Below, piece by piece: positions 46,025-55,958 of a DNA stretch of 64,000 nt. Within the stretch, counting starts at the first letter, position 1, and the number at the start of each line of letters is the position of its first letter. The DNA is from Cordilura impudica (taxonomy: Eukaryota > Arthropoda > Insecta > Diptera > Scathophagidae), in assembly GCA_963682025.1 (NCBI GenBank), contig CAVMKG010000196.1, forward strand, positions 10,001 to 74,000. Reading direction: 5' to 3'. The notes under the pieces are model-generated. The model was not told where the DNA came from and made no database searches. It saw only the letters and a list, made by a program, of their open reading frames with translations. The position numbers and the translations under genes were made by a program.

Positions 46025-48940
46025 ATGGACGATTTCGTTCAAGAAACATTAAAAAGTTGGAATTTGTCCAACCTAATTGAATTGTTTAAAGGTAAGTAAC
46101 ATTTTTATTAAATTTACGTAAGATAATTTATTGTGATTTTGTATTTTTGTCATAAACAATAATAAAAAAGAGGTGATTCTAAATTACCAAAAAGAAATTA
46201 TCTGTAGCCATGTGCGCGTTTGATCAATTTTATTCGTGCTTCTTCTATCTACAGTTGCGTTGCCGTGTTACATGACTTGCTAAACACCTATAGCAATTAA
46301 TGCAATCAAATTACCATTGGTAGCAGATGAACTGCGTGCAGCGCTAATTTAATTCCATTAATTGCTATAAATATAGCAAAGACTGTAAAATAGTAATTTT
46401 TTTTCTAATCAACCGAAAATATAAGTCACAAAATCAGTTTTCCTAGAACCACGCACGCGGTTACATGTTTAATTTTTTTATTGCTGAAATTTTTGCGGAT
46501 TGAAGTAAGAGTTGATATGTTCAGACCGGAAAGAATTTGCTATGATTGCCTGAATAATAAAGTGCGCTTTTGTATTATTGTCATAAACAATAATAAAAAA
46601 GAGGTGATTCTAAATTACCAAAAATAAATTATTATCTGTAGCCATGTGCGCGTTTGATCAATTTTATTCGGGCTTCTTCTATCTACAGTTGCGTTGCGAT
46701 GTTACATGACTTGCAAAACACCTATAGCAATTAATTTAATCAAATTACCACTGGTAGCAGATGAAATGCGTGTAGCGCTAATTTAATTCCATTATCAATC
46801 GAAAATAAAAATCACAAAATCAATACACAAACATTTGAAAACAAAAACTTGTGAAATAATTTATGCGTTATTTCTATAAGTAATTAATTAATAAATTTAC
46901 ATTTTTTCAGACGAGGGCTTTAATAAGGAAGCATTTGAGAGCCTTGATTATCAAGGCATAACTTCCCTTATTCCGAAGCAGGGGCAACGAGCAATTTTTT
47001 GGAAACACTTCAAATCGGTTTATTCAAAACCTTGTCTGGAAGATTCTTTTGCCTCCATAATCGAGGAAGTACCTCACCCGTCGCATTCCACTTTTTCTGC
47101 GGCTACCATCGTGGGAACAGCATCAACCTCTTCAGTTGCAACGTCGACACTTGGAATATTGAATCCAAATGACGGAAATATAGTATATGAGTTTTATTCT
47201 CCGCAATCTGAAAATAGTGTTTCGGACTATTTAAATTCGACGGTTGGGAAACTGATCCAAAGCTTCTACAACAAAAATAATTTTTTAGACTCAGCACTGC
47301 GGACTAAATTGACAAATGTAATTATTCATAAGGAATATGAATCTTTAAATTTTCCGAGTAATTTCAAGATATCTACTGAACGTTTTATAAAGTTAAGGGA
47401 TGAAATTGGAAAAATCTTTCCAACTGAAGAACCAATTAAAGATTTATATTTTAGTGGCTACATAAAAAACATTAAAAAAGCCTCTGGTACGCTGTATTAC
47501 AAATACAACCATTTGAAAAGTGAGCTTAAAAAAGACCAGTCTAAGCCAGGGCTCTCAAATCAACAAGGACATCCTGCAAATGAAGATATTTCTAAAAAAA
47601 TTGCTTTCTTAAAAGCGTATTTGGAACCGTGGGAAAAAATTCGAACATTTTGGGACGATACAAGATCATATCGTCAAAATTTTTTAGATTCCAGCAATTC
47701 AATATTTGAATATTTTGAATCTTTTCCCATACTCCAATCGGATGATGGTTTGCAGCTTTTAATTAACGATTTTGATAATGAACATCCACCTAGTGCCAAT
47801 AAATTTTTCGGCATTTGGCTTGAATATGATAAAAAACTAATCACATTGGCCCAACACAAAAATAAAAAAGAGTTATCAGATTTAATAGATGGAAATTGCA
47901 ACTTTAAAGGTTTGTTGATCCTAGCATATTTGTTGGCAAATTCAGTCTATACCAAGGCCAGCACTAGTCACAAGAGAAAAAAATTAACAAAAACAGAGGT
48001 GGTTCATTCGTTTTTATATATTGAGAAAGTAAGTTTATATTTTGCTTATACCTTCAATTTATATCTAATTTTTTTCAATTTTCAAGGATTCGGTTCTTAT
48101 TTTGGAGACTGCAAAACGATTGAAGGAAGAAGCTTCTCGGGACAAAAGTACTCTACAGCCAAAAATTATTGTTGTCGGGCAAGATTATGGTAAGAGTTTA
48201 AAAAAAATTTATATAAAACACATATATATACAACTTTTAATGCAAAAAAAACTATATTTTTAATCATTACTTTTTAATTTTTATCATTATTTGCAGTTGA
48301 TATTTAACTATTTCTACTTCATATTCAACCATATATGCAGTTGATATTCAACACTCAATTTATAGAAATAAAAAGTTTTGAATTTGAAGTTAAAACTGTT
48401 TAAATTCGATTTAAACTGGAATATATTGAATTGAATTTGAAATTTGTTGATCAGGAAATAAGTTTAGTGTTGAATATCAACTGCATATATGGTTGAATGT
48501 GAAGTAGAAATAGTTAAATGTCAACTGCAAACAATGATATACTAAAAATTTATGATAAAAAAAATATATAATTTTGCAATGAAAATTGTAGTTAAATTTA
48601 AACTTTGATATGATTCCTAGTTGTTAAAGTGACTTGTTTATGGAAACTCAAAATTTTGTAACTCAACATTTTAAATTAATTTGTGCAATTTATTTTCTCT
48701 GTAGCTAATATCTCGCATGCATATGTGCTAATAAACAGCTCTATATACCACTTTAAGGACGTTCTCAGTGCTGTAGATGCATGCTTTAAAATTTATCACG
48801 CTTTGAATTGCAAATACCCGACTGAATCGAAGCCAATTTGGACATTTTTACAAAAGCACATTTACAACATATCTACGAAATTTGATGAAATATTTAGTAG
48901 TGTCACACAACTTCATTCAGAGCTGAATAAACTCAACTAG
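46025..48940 (+). CDS. EnSpm-encoded SAM-domain accessory protein, four exons
   Basis: Exons are 46,025-46,091, 46,911-48,028, 48,087-48,189 and 48,705-48,940. All introns have GT...AG borders and phases agree (1, 0, 1), giving 507 aa. Residues 1-65 form a SAM domain (LKSWNLSNLIELFK, then DYQGITSLIPKQGQRAIFWK), usually a protein-interaction module. The middle has LIQSFYNKNNFLDSALRTKL and LKAYLEPWEKIRTFWDDTRS. The end has PKIIVVGQDY, then joined across intron 3 ISHAYVLINSSIYHF and AVDACFKIYHALNCKYP. I recall the same layout in SAM-domain proteins encoded by animal transposons of this type. Its role is unknown; partner or DNA-binding accessory to the transposase is an inference. It ends 14 nt before the next ATG. 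Confidence 0.85.
46149..46794 (+). repeat. Direct repeat pair inside intron 1 of the EnSpm SAM gene
   Basis: gtcataaacaataataaaaa at 46,149-46,360 recurs at 46,580-46,794, both ending gcgctaatttaattccatta. The shift is 431-434 bp, with a TTA insertion in the second copy. It contains catgtgcgcgtttgatcaat and gttacatgacttgc. It is non-coding; it could bind a protein or simply be a duplicated intron segment. Confidence 0.8.
48285..48540 (+). repeat. Large inverted repeat (foldback MITE) in intron 3 of the EnSpm SAM gene
   Basis: Arms at about 48,285-48,357 and 48,467-48,540 pair almost perfectly over more than 65 nt (gcagttgatatttaactatt, then tctacttcatattcaacc). The unit gcagttgatatt is present twice per arm. 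A spacer of about 110 nt separates the arms. It lies wholly inside intron 3 (48,190-48,704), so the transcript could fold into a long hairpin. Confidence 0.8.
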
Positions 48941-48954
48941 TGAAACCGTTCATT

Positions 48955-51357
48955 ATGATTTGCTATGTGTGCAAGAATTTTTTTTGTAGCTCTAAGGATT
49001 ACTTGAACCATCTAAAAAGATATCACCGACTTGAACTAACAACTTTAAAATGCTATGATTGTAGCCAAGTAAGACATTTTACAATATTTAATTCATTCGT
49101 TAAGCATGTTCAACAACATTTTAAAGTACCTAGTAATAATATCCCGATAAGAAATGTATTACCACCAAATATTGATGAAAATGAAAATTCTCGTGAAATT
49201 CAAAATTCTAGCATTGAAAATAATCTAACTCCCACTGGTACTGCTAGTTATACTTTAGATTTTGAATTCCTGCTTAAAGACTTGGATAAGGAAATAGCTA
49301 ATGATGTGTATCAACTAGTAACAAAGTTATACAATGATCATAACATATGTAGGTCTGCTATACAAAATATTATCGAAATCATGATTTTCTTTCTTCAAAG
49401 TAAAATGTTCACAAGAGCCGAAAAAATATTGTCAGAATGCTTAGCAGATAATACTCACACTAATCTAGTTAAAAACGTCTTCAAAAAATTAAAAGCTTGT
49501 CTAGGACCAGCTAAAAGTGAGCATTTAAGATTGAAAATGTTAAAAGAATTTTCTCACTATTTCCGATCACGTACCATAGTAATTGGAAAAAGTATACAAA
49601 AATGTTATGTTAAAGAAAAAATTATACTCAAATCTACAAGTCTGACAGCCTCATTTGTTTCACTAAAAAATATTCTAACTATAATTTTCAACACAAATAA
49701 TTTCTTAAAAACAATTATGTGTTATATTGATGATCTTAACTCTAATGAAAAAATTTCTAACATAATTCAAACGCACTTTTGGAAAAGTAAATGCACTTAT
49801 TTGAACACTTTCAGTCCTGGCTCTATAGTTCTTCCGCTTATTTTGTATTTTGACGAGTTTGAAACCAATAACCCATTAGGCTCGAGAGTGGGACTTCAAA
49901 ATTTAGGAGGAGTTTATGTATCCTTCCCTTTTTTACCACCAAGTTTTCGATCGAAACTGGAAATGATTTTTCCAATTCTATTAGTCAATAGTTCAGATAA
50001 GAAGCTTTTTGGAAACCGAGTTTTTGAATCTGTTTTTGACGAGCTTAAATATTTGGAAACAGAAGGTTTAGTTATTGGTGAAACTAAAATATATTTTGTT
50101 TTAACAGTTCTTGTTGGTGACAATAAAGGTTTAAACGGATTACTTGGGTTTACAGAAAGTTTTAACGCCAAATTTTATTGTCGATTCTGTAAAGAAACTA
50201 AAACTATATTGCAAAAAGCAGTGAAAGCAAATCAGAATTGTCTACGGAATAAAATGAACTATGAGTTGGATATAAAAACAAAATCGGTATCAGAAACTGG
50301 AATTTTATCAACTTGTATCTTCAATAGACTCAGAGATTTTCATGCTGTAGAAAACTTTTCAGTTGATATCCTCCACGATTTATTCGAAGGAGTTCTAAAT
50401 TATGAAATGTCTTTGTTGATACACAGTTTCATAAGTGTTGAAAAGTATTTTAAATTAGATGATTTTAATAATAGAATTATTTATTTTAATTTTGGAAAAT
50501 GCAATAAACCAATGCCCATATCATGGGTACATCTTAAATCACACAAAATCAAAGCTTCAGGTTCTGAAACAATGATGTTATTTAAATATCTCGGATTACT
50601 TATTGGGGATTGGGTGAAAGAAAATGATCCAAAATGGGAACTGTATAAACTTCTCAAAGATATTGTCGATATTGTGCTTGCTGATACAATAACGGAGGAA
50701 ATGATCCAATTATTTCAAAATCTAATAACTGATCACCATATCAAATTTCTTAATATTTTTAATTTACCTTTGAGGCCAAAACATCATTTCCTTTTACATT
50801 ACTCATCAGTAATGAAACAAATTGGTCCTTTAACTCAAGTATGGACAATGCGATTTGAAAGCAAGCATAAAACTTTTAAAGAAATTGCTAGGTCTACAAA
50901 ATCTAGAAAAAATATTTGTCATACAGTTTTAGAAAGATATCTTCTTAAAATACAAAATTATTTTATTGATTTAGATATAAGTAAACAAATATTTGAGTTA
51001 GGCCCCCAAATAATCCGACCAAAATTACACGATTTTACAACTCTGTTCGCTTTACTTAAGCAAAAAGTTCAATTTTATCGGTGGGTTAACCTATGTAATT
51101 CTTGCATCAAATTAGGAACAGTTATTGAATTAGGATTTTATAACTCTTATCAACAATTTGCTGCCGTACAGTTTATTTGTAGTGATAAAAAAAATATATT
51201 TTTACTAGTAAATGTATTAAGTACCGCATATTATGATTCACATACATTACTTCATGTTGTTGAACAGACTAATGAAAAAAAAATTATACCTATAACTAAC
51301 GAATTTATTAAAACATACCAACTGGTTGATTTTAAATCAAAACAATATGTCATTTAA
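48955..51357 (+). CDS. CACTA/EnSpm transposase, intact
   Basis: An 800-aa protein from ATG 48,955; the upstream in-frame GTG at 48,940 overlaps the previous stop. The N-terminus has two C2H2-like fingers (CYVCKNFFCSSKDYLNHLKR, then CYDCSQ...KHVQQH). The core has LILYFDEFETNNPLGS (D300), GVYVSFPFLPPSFRSKLE, FYCRFCKE (CxxC, 409-412), VDILHDLFEGV (D471 with D-x-x-H) and GPLTQVWTMRFESKHKTFKE (E635), then KSRKNICHTVLERYLL. The CxxC plus D-x-x-H arrangement is the known hallmark of the CMC group, and the W-M-FE block mirrors plant CACTA transposases. It should cut the element at its CACAC ends. AATAAA follows at 51,435. No stop or frameshift is present. Confidence 0.85.
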   Translation: MICYVCKNFFCSSKDYLNHLKRYHRLELTTLKCYDCSQVRHFTIFNSFVKHVQQHFKVPSNNIPIRNVLPPNIDENENSREIQNSSIENNLTPTGTASYTLDFEFLLKDLDKEIANDVYQLVTKLYNDHNICRSAIQNIIEIMIFFLQSKMFTRAEKILSECLADNTHTNLVKNVFKKLKACLGPAKSEHLRLKMLKEFSHYFRSRTIVIGKSIQKCYVKEKIILKSTSLTASFVSLKNILTIIFNTNNFLKTIMCYIDDLNSNEKISNIIQTHFWKSKCTYLNTFSPGSIVLPLILYFDEFETNNPLGSRVGLQNLGGVYVSFPFLPPSFRSKLEMIFPILLVNSSDKKLFGNRVFESVFDELKYLETEGLVIGETKIYFVLTVLVGDNKGLNGLLGFTESFNAKFYCRFCKETKTILQKAVKANQNCLRNKMNYELDIKTKSVSETGILSTCIFNRLRDFHAVENFSVDILHDLFEGVLNYEMSLLIHSFISVEKYFKLDDFNNRIIYFNFGKCNKPMPISWVHLKSHKIKASGSETMMLFKYLGLLIGDWVKENDPKWELYKLLKDIVDIVLADTITEEMIQLFQNLITDHHIKFLNIFNLPLRPKHHFLLHYSSVMKQIGPLTQVWTMRFESKHKTFKEIARSTKSRKNICHTVLERYLLKIQNYFIDLDISKQIFELGPQIIRPKLHDFTTLFALLKQKVQFYRWVNLCNSCIKLGTVIELGFYNSYQQFAAVQFICSDKKNIFLLVNVLSTAYYDSHTLLHVVEQTNEKKIIPITNEFIKTYQLVDFKSKQYVI

Positions 51358-51434
51358 ATACGTTAGATAAACACAATATTAACTTAAGTATTAACTAATT
51401 TTTCTTTTGCCATATGTATATAATATATTTTTAT

Positions 51435-51440
51435 AATAAA
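51435..51440 (+). terminator. Polyadenylation signal after the EnSpm transposase
   Basis: AATAAA lies 78 nt after the stop codon of the transposase and before the 86-bp subterminal array. Confidence 0.5.
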
Positions 51441-51823
51441 ATGATTAATCACTAAAACGAAAATGCCTTAGTAATTCACGAATGTTATTTTTGTTAATTA
51501 GTCCAGAACTAATTTTTTTTGTTATTAAACCAAAATGAAATAATATTGTAATGTGTTAATTATCAATATAACAGAAATGTTAATTATTTTTAATTGTATT
51601 TTTTATATAGTCCTTGAACGGACGATTATATTTTTTTAATAATAAACCAAATGAAAGACTTGAAATTTTATTTTGAAAGAAAGATGTGAATTTTTAAAAA
51701 TAATATTTCATTTTACAGAGTGTAAAGATTTCTTTAATAAAAACTGTCAATAAATATATGAATTTAAACAAATCCATTAAGCTCTTATTAATCTGAGTGT
51801 GTATATACTGCTAAAATATTTTT

Positions 51824-52425
51824 GCAGTAAACGCTAGTTTTATTTGCCCTTAATGCCAAAGTTTTCTACAAAACGCTGCAGTATGGAATGCACCGGCTGC
51901 AGTTTTCTAGCAGTAAACGCTAGTTTTATTTGCCCTTAATGCCAAAGTTTTCTACAAAACGCTGCAGTATGGAATGCACCGGCTGCAGTTTTCTAGCAGT
52001 AAACGCTAGTTTTATTTGCAGCTACTGCCAAAGTTTTCTACAAAACGCTGGAGTAAGGAATGCACCGGCTACAGTTTTCTAGCAGTAAACGCTAGTTTTA
52101 TTTGCCCCGACTGCCAACGTTTTCTACAAAACGCTGGAGTATGGAATGCACCGCCTACAGTTTTCTAGCAGTAAACGCTAGTTTTATTTGCCCCGACTGC
52201 CAACGTTTTCTACAAAACGCTGGAGTAAGGAATGCACCGCCTACAGTTTTCTAGCAGTAAACGCTAGTTTTATTTCCCCCGAATGCCAACGTTTTCTACA
52301 AAACGCTGGAGTATAGAATGCATCGCCTACAGTTTTCTTGCAGTAAACGCTAGTTTTATTTGCCCCTACTGACAAAGTTTTCTACAAAACGCTGCAGTAT
52401 GGAATGCACCGTCTGCAGTTTTCTA
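51824..52425 (+). repeat. Subterminal array of seven 86-bp repeats in EnSpm
   Basis: gcagtaaacgctagttttat starts at 51,824, 51,910, 51,996, 52,082, 52,168, 52,254 and 52,340, exactly 86 bp apart, with a diverged eighth start at 52,426. Each unit includes ttttctacaaaacgctg and gaatgcaccg. Subterminal repeats of CACTA elements commonly bind transposase. No matching array is seen at the left end. Confidence 0.95.
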
Positions 52426-52794
52426 GCGATACACGGTAGTTTTGTTCTACTATTAAAAGCTAGAAACATAATATTCATTGCAATAATTATCTGCTATAAA
52501 CACATAGTAATCAATGCTATAAATGCACACTATCCCGATTTTCGCTATGAAACTAGCAGTGAACATAGCAAAATTCGTGCATTGTACGCTAGAATTTTTT
52601 TGTGTGTACATATTATTTTGTTTCTGTTTAAACTTTTTCGTGTTTTACCAGCCATACTCCAAGATTTATCAAAAAAGTGAAACTTTAGTAACACTTGAGA
52701 GTAGCTCTCTTTATTTTTAATTACTTAAATATGAAAAAAATTATATTTATTTAGAAGCTTATGCACCGATATAAAATTGACATAAACGCAACGG

Positions 52795-55700
52795 GGTTGG
52801 GCCCGAGATTTGAATGAAGAACTAAAAAAAAGTCTTGAAAAAATATGATTTTCTATGTTGTTCTTGTCACGATCACGCCCTCAATAGGTCAGCTGGGTGA
52901 TTATTTTTAGTGAGAATGATTCACCAAGATCATGGGAAGATTTCTGTTTCAAAAATCATTAAAATCGGTGGAACAGGTCCAGGGAAATCTCTGATAAAGT
53001 AAAAAAAAAAATGAAAAATATGATGTTTCGATATTGTTCTTGTTGTTATTCTAAATGTTGTATTGTTGTCATAGTTGGACTTGTTGTTTTTGTGGTCGTT
53101 GTGGTAATGGTATAATAAGAACTAACCCTTTGTACTTTATTTTTATCAACCCTGGTAGAAAAATTTAAAAGTTTCCATTGTTCTGGCATCACTAAAAAAA
53201 ATTTGTTAGATCATTTTTATCATCGCCACGACTCTGCGTGCAAAGTTTCAGATCAATTGAGTTGCGGGAAAGGGGTTAAAAATCGATCCAAAATTTTATC
53301 GACAAGCAGGAAGAAGACACTACGAGTTAATATAGGTATAAAGGGATTAAAAATTCACCAACATCTAAAGCAAAAAAACAATGTAAATGTACCAAAAAAA
53401 AATGTATGTATTAATTTTTTTATGGAAAAACAACAATAACTTTTGATGTTGTGTTTTTTGTGTGTAATATTTACATATACATACATATGTATATTATATA
53501 AAAATATATTTATATATAATAAATATCAATATTCTGGGATTTTTATAACACGGTGTCTCGTCTAGCTGTAATTCATGGCAATGTTCAAGTCAGAGAAATA
53601 TAATAACGTCAAAACGCGAACGTCTTTGAACTGTAACCACTTAAATTTGTGTCCAATTTCCTAACACGCTTTTCTTTTTAAATCCGTTTTTTATAGTTTT
53701 CACTTTTGTAGTTCCATAAACACTCATATTCTCGATACATATTAATGAAATTATTAATTTGGCTTTTATTTGATTTAAGTTGGGCCATTTTAAAATACTT
53801 AAACGTCAAAATCGAATGAAACTTCAAATTAATGGCTGGGTTTATGGCAGAATTTCTGTCATGGCAAAAAGTTGGACTTTAAAGGCATGACATGAACGTT
53901 AGCGGTCTACACTAGCCACTGACTTGTTCATTTCCATGAATTGTAGCTAGTCGAGACACCATGTAACCTCACAAGTTTTGCAAATATCAAAATATTCTAA
54001 ATAATATACATATAATATAATATACATACATATAAATGGGAAGCATTTAGAACATTGCTGAAAGTAACCGGAACGTCCAACACTTTTCATGTAACTATAA
54101 ACAGCTAAAACGTTACGTTACTGTTACGTGTGGTTAACTAAGCCTTAAGTTAGTTATATCATTATTGCTTGCTGCCACTAATGATGAATAATGTTACCCT
54201 GTTAAAAATGTAATGCAAATTTACTGGATTACTGTAAAATTGAAATTAATGTTTTAAATTGTTAAATGCATTATTATGATTTATTTCTTGAAATGCGCAT
54301 ATAAAAAGGGAGGTTTGTTAATTATAGAGCATAAATATTATTAAAATAATACTAATGATAATATATGTTAACCGTTTCCCCAAAAAAGTCCATATATGAT
54401 GAACTCGGTAAACATTAATTAGCTTTGCAATAGTTATTTCTATTTTAACATGAATGTCAACATTTTCAGTTAGATATCCAACACAACAATGTTAAAAGTA
54501 TATACAGAGCTGAGTAAAGAAAAAGCAATGAGTTTTTTGCTTTAAAAACAGTTCTACATAGTTATATGAAATTATTATTCTGCTTTACCTACAAAATGTC
54601 TGATTGCGATTACATATAATTTTTAATAATTGTTTATAATTACTAAAACGTTATTATTCACATAAATTCAGAATTGCACCTTTTAAATTTTCCATTCAAA
54701 TTTAATAAAATATCAACTCTAAAAACTGGAATTCAGATTTCCAATTATAAATTAGACAATATTAATTGAATTTCAGAAAATCATATTAATAAGTCGGAAA
54801 TAATAACTTGAAATTTAGAAGACGTCAATTGAATTTTTAAAATATAAATTTTATTCTTGAAACACAAATTGAATATCAGAAAACACCAAATATGTTTACA
54901 TTTAAAAATCAACTGAAATTGAAAAAAGTATTGCGATTCAGAAGACATTAATAGCATTTCAGGATAAGAAAACATTAATTTAAATTCAATTAAGTTTATA
55001 AAACCTCAAATGATATTTAAGAATTGCGGACATAAAAATTGTTACATAAATTAAGCGCAATTTGATGAGAATGTTATTTATATACATATATATATTTTTC
55101 ACATGTATATATTTTTCACAGTTTTTTGGATGAAAATTTGAAGTTTTTCAGAAAATAAAGATAACAAATTATTTTATTAAAAATTTTTGGGACATTTGGT
55201 TTTTTGCGTTTGGCATTCCTAATTTGAACCATAATGACTTCAAAATTTGACTTCATGGTATGCAAATTAAAACCCAAAAAATTGAAGTTCGATAATAATT
55301 CCCAGGTAGTAGTATTTGGAGCCCATAAATTAAAATATCTTTTATTAACATAATTTAATTCAAAATCAAAAGTTGGCATCACTGGGTTAGATTCTGTATT
55401 GTATGTGTTATTTTGTGTTACCACAAAATCTAACAGTAAAAACTCCCTTTTGATATGTAAAAAAATGTATTTACCAAATATGGCAATATTTAAACAAAAA
55501 AAAAAAAATTGAGAGAGCTTTTTCGCAATGAAGGTTAGGGCGAGCTATTTACTTTGCAAAAACTTTAAATTAAACGAGAGGTTACGTCATATAACCGGAA
55601 ACGCATGCATATAGGTATATAACCTAAATGCACCGATCAGCAACCACGATGACCAAAAAGCAAACACCGAAACGTGTTTTCTTTTATCCGAAATAATAGA

Positions 55701-55951
55701 AATGACGAAAATTACCTTTTCCTCGTTGGTGCGCGAATTACTAATGTGAGAGAGCTTTATAGACCAATTCTTGAAATAAACAAAAATCATCTGTTAAGCG
55801 GATCAACCCAAAGAATTTGCTGAAATAATTTGGTATTAAGTTTAACAAATTGTTCACTTTTTCAAATATTTTGTTTACATTTATTATCAATACTCAAACT
55901 GAGGTGGAGGGTATCAAAGATTCGGCACAGCCGAATTTAACACTCTCACTT
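52795..55951 (-). mobile_element. Main part of the minus-strand Helentron-like element
   Basis: On the minus strand it starts at 55,951 (aagtgagagtgttaaattcg, tcggctgtgccgaat, gataccctccacc). It parallels 21,222-25,300 in order, down to ggcccgagatttgaatgaag at 52,803. The remaining 3' end lies at 43,392-43,120, beyond the LINE insertion. The copy lacks the ATT-flanked MITE of 23,952-24,578 and contains the TIR element at 53,552-53,964. Confidence 0.7.
53552..53964 (+). mobile_element. TIR MITE (about 413 bp), GGTGTCTCG ends
   Basis: The left end GGTGTCTCGTCTAGCTGTAA and the inverted right end GGTGTCTCGACTAGCTACAA both continue into TTCATGG and AAGTCA. It is non-coding. A partial copy at 59,945-60,190 is joined to the same flanking sequence (gatatttgcaaaacttg...gttacat), so both derive from one old insertion in the Helentron-like repeat. 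Confidence 0.65.
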
Positions 55952-55958
55952 GTTTGTT

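Larger units (their letters stand above)
45785..52606 (+). mobile_element. Apparently intact CACTA/EnSpm DNA transposon (6,822 bp)
   Basis: The ends are CACACAAAAAAATT at 45,785 and the exact inverse at 52,606. TA lies outside each end (45,783-45,784 and 52,607-52,608). Removing 45,785-52,606 plus one TA rejoins the LINE ORF1 zinc-finger frame without a shift, which independently fixes the ends and the 2-bp duplication. Two genes face the same way: a spliced SAM-domain gene and an uninterrupted transposase. An 86-bp tandem array fills the right subterminal region, as in many CACTA elements. No disabling lesion was seen. Confidence 0.9.
43393..52786 (-). mobile_element. LINE (non-LTR retrotransposon), inserted in the Helentron-like element and split by EnSpm
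   Basis: On the minus strand the LINE runs from about 52,786 (5' leader) to an A-rich, aataataataat-containing 3' tail at about 43,393. AATTGA lies at both edges (near 43,388 and 52,780) and may be the target duplication. It encodes ORF1, then directly reverse transcriptase, with the endonuclease missing. The EnSpm transposon at 45,785-52,606 sits inside its ORF1 N-terminus. RT motifs suggest the CR1/Jockey-like group; the clade is not certain. Confidence 0.75.

Noticed and set aside
51824..52425. CRISPR-like regular repeats
   Set aside because: The whole 86-bp unit is repeated with no variable spacers, and the context is a eukaryotic transposon.
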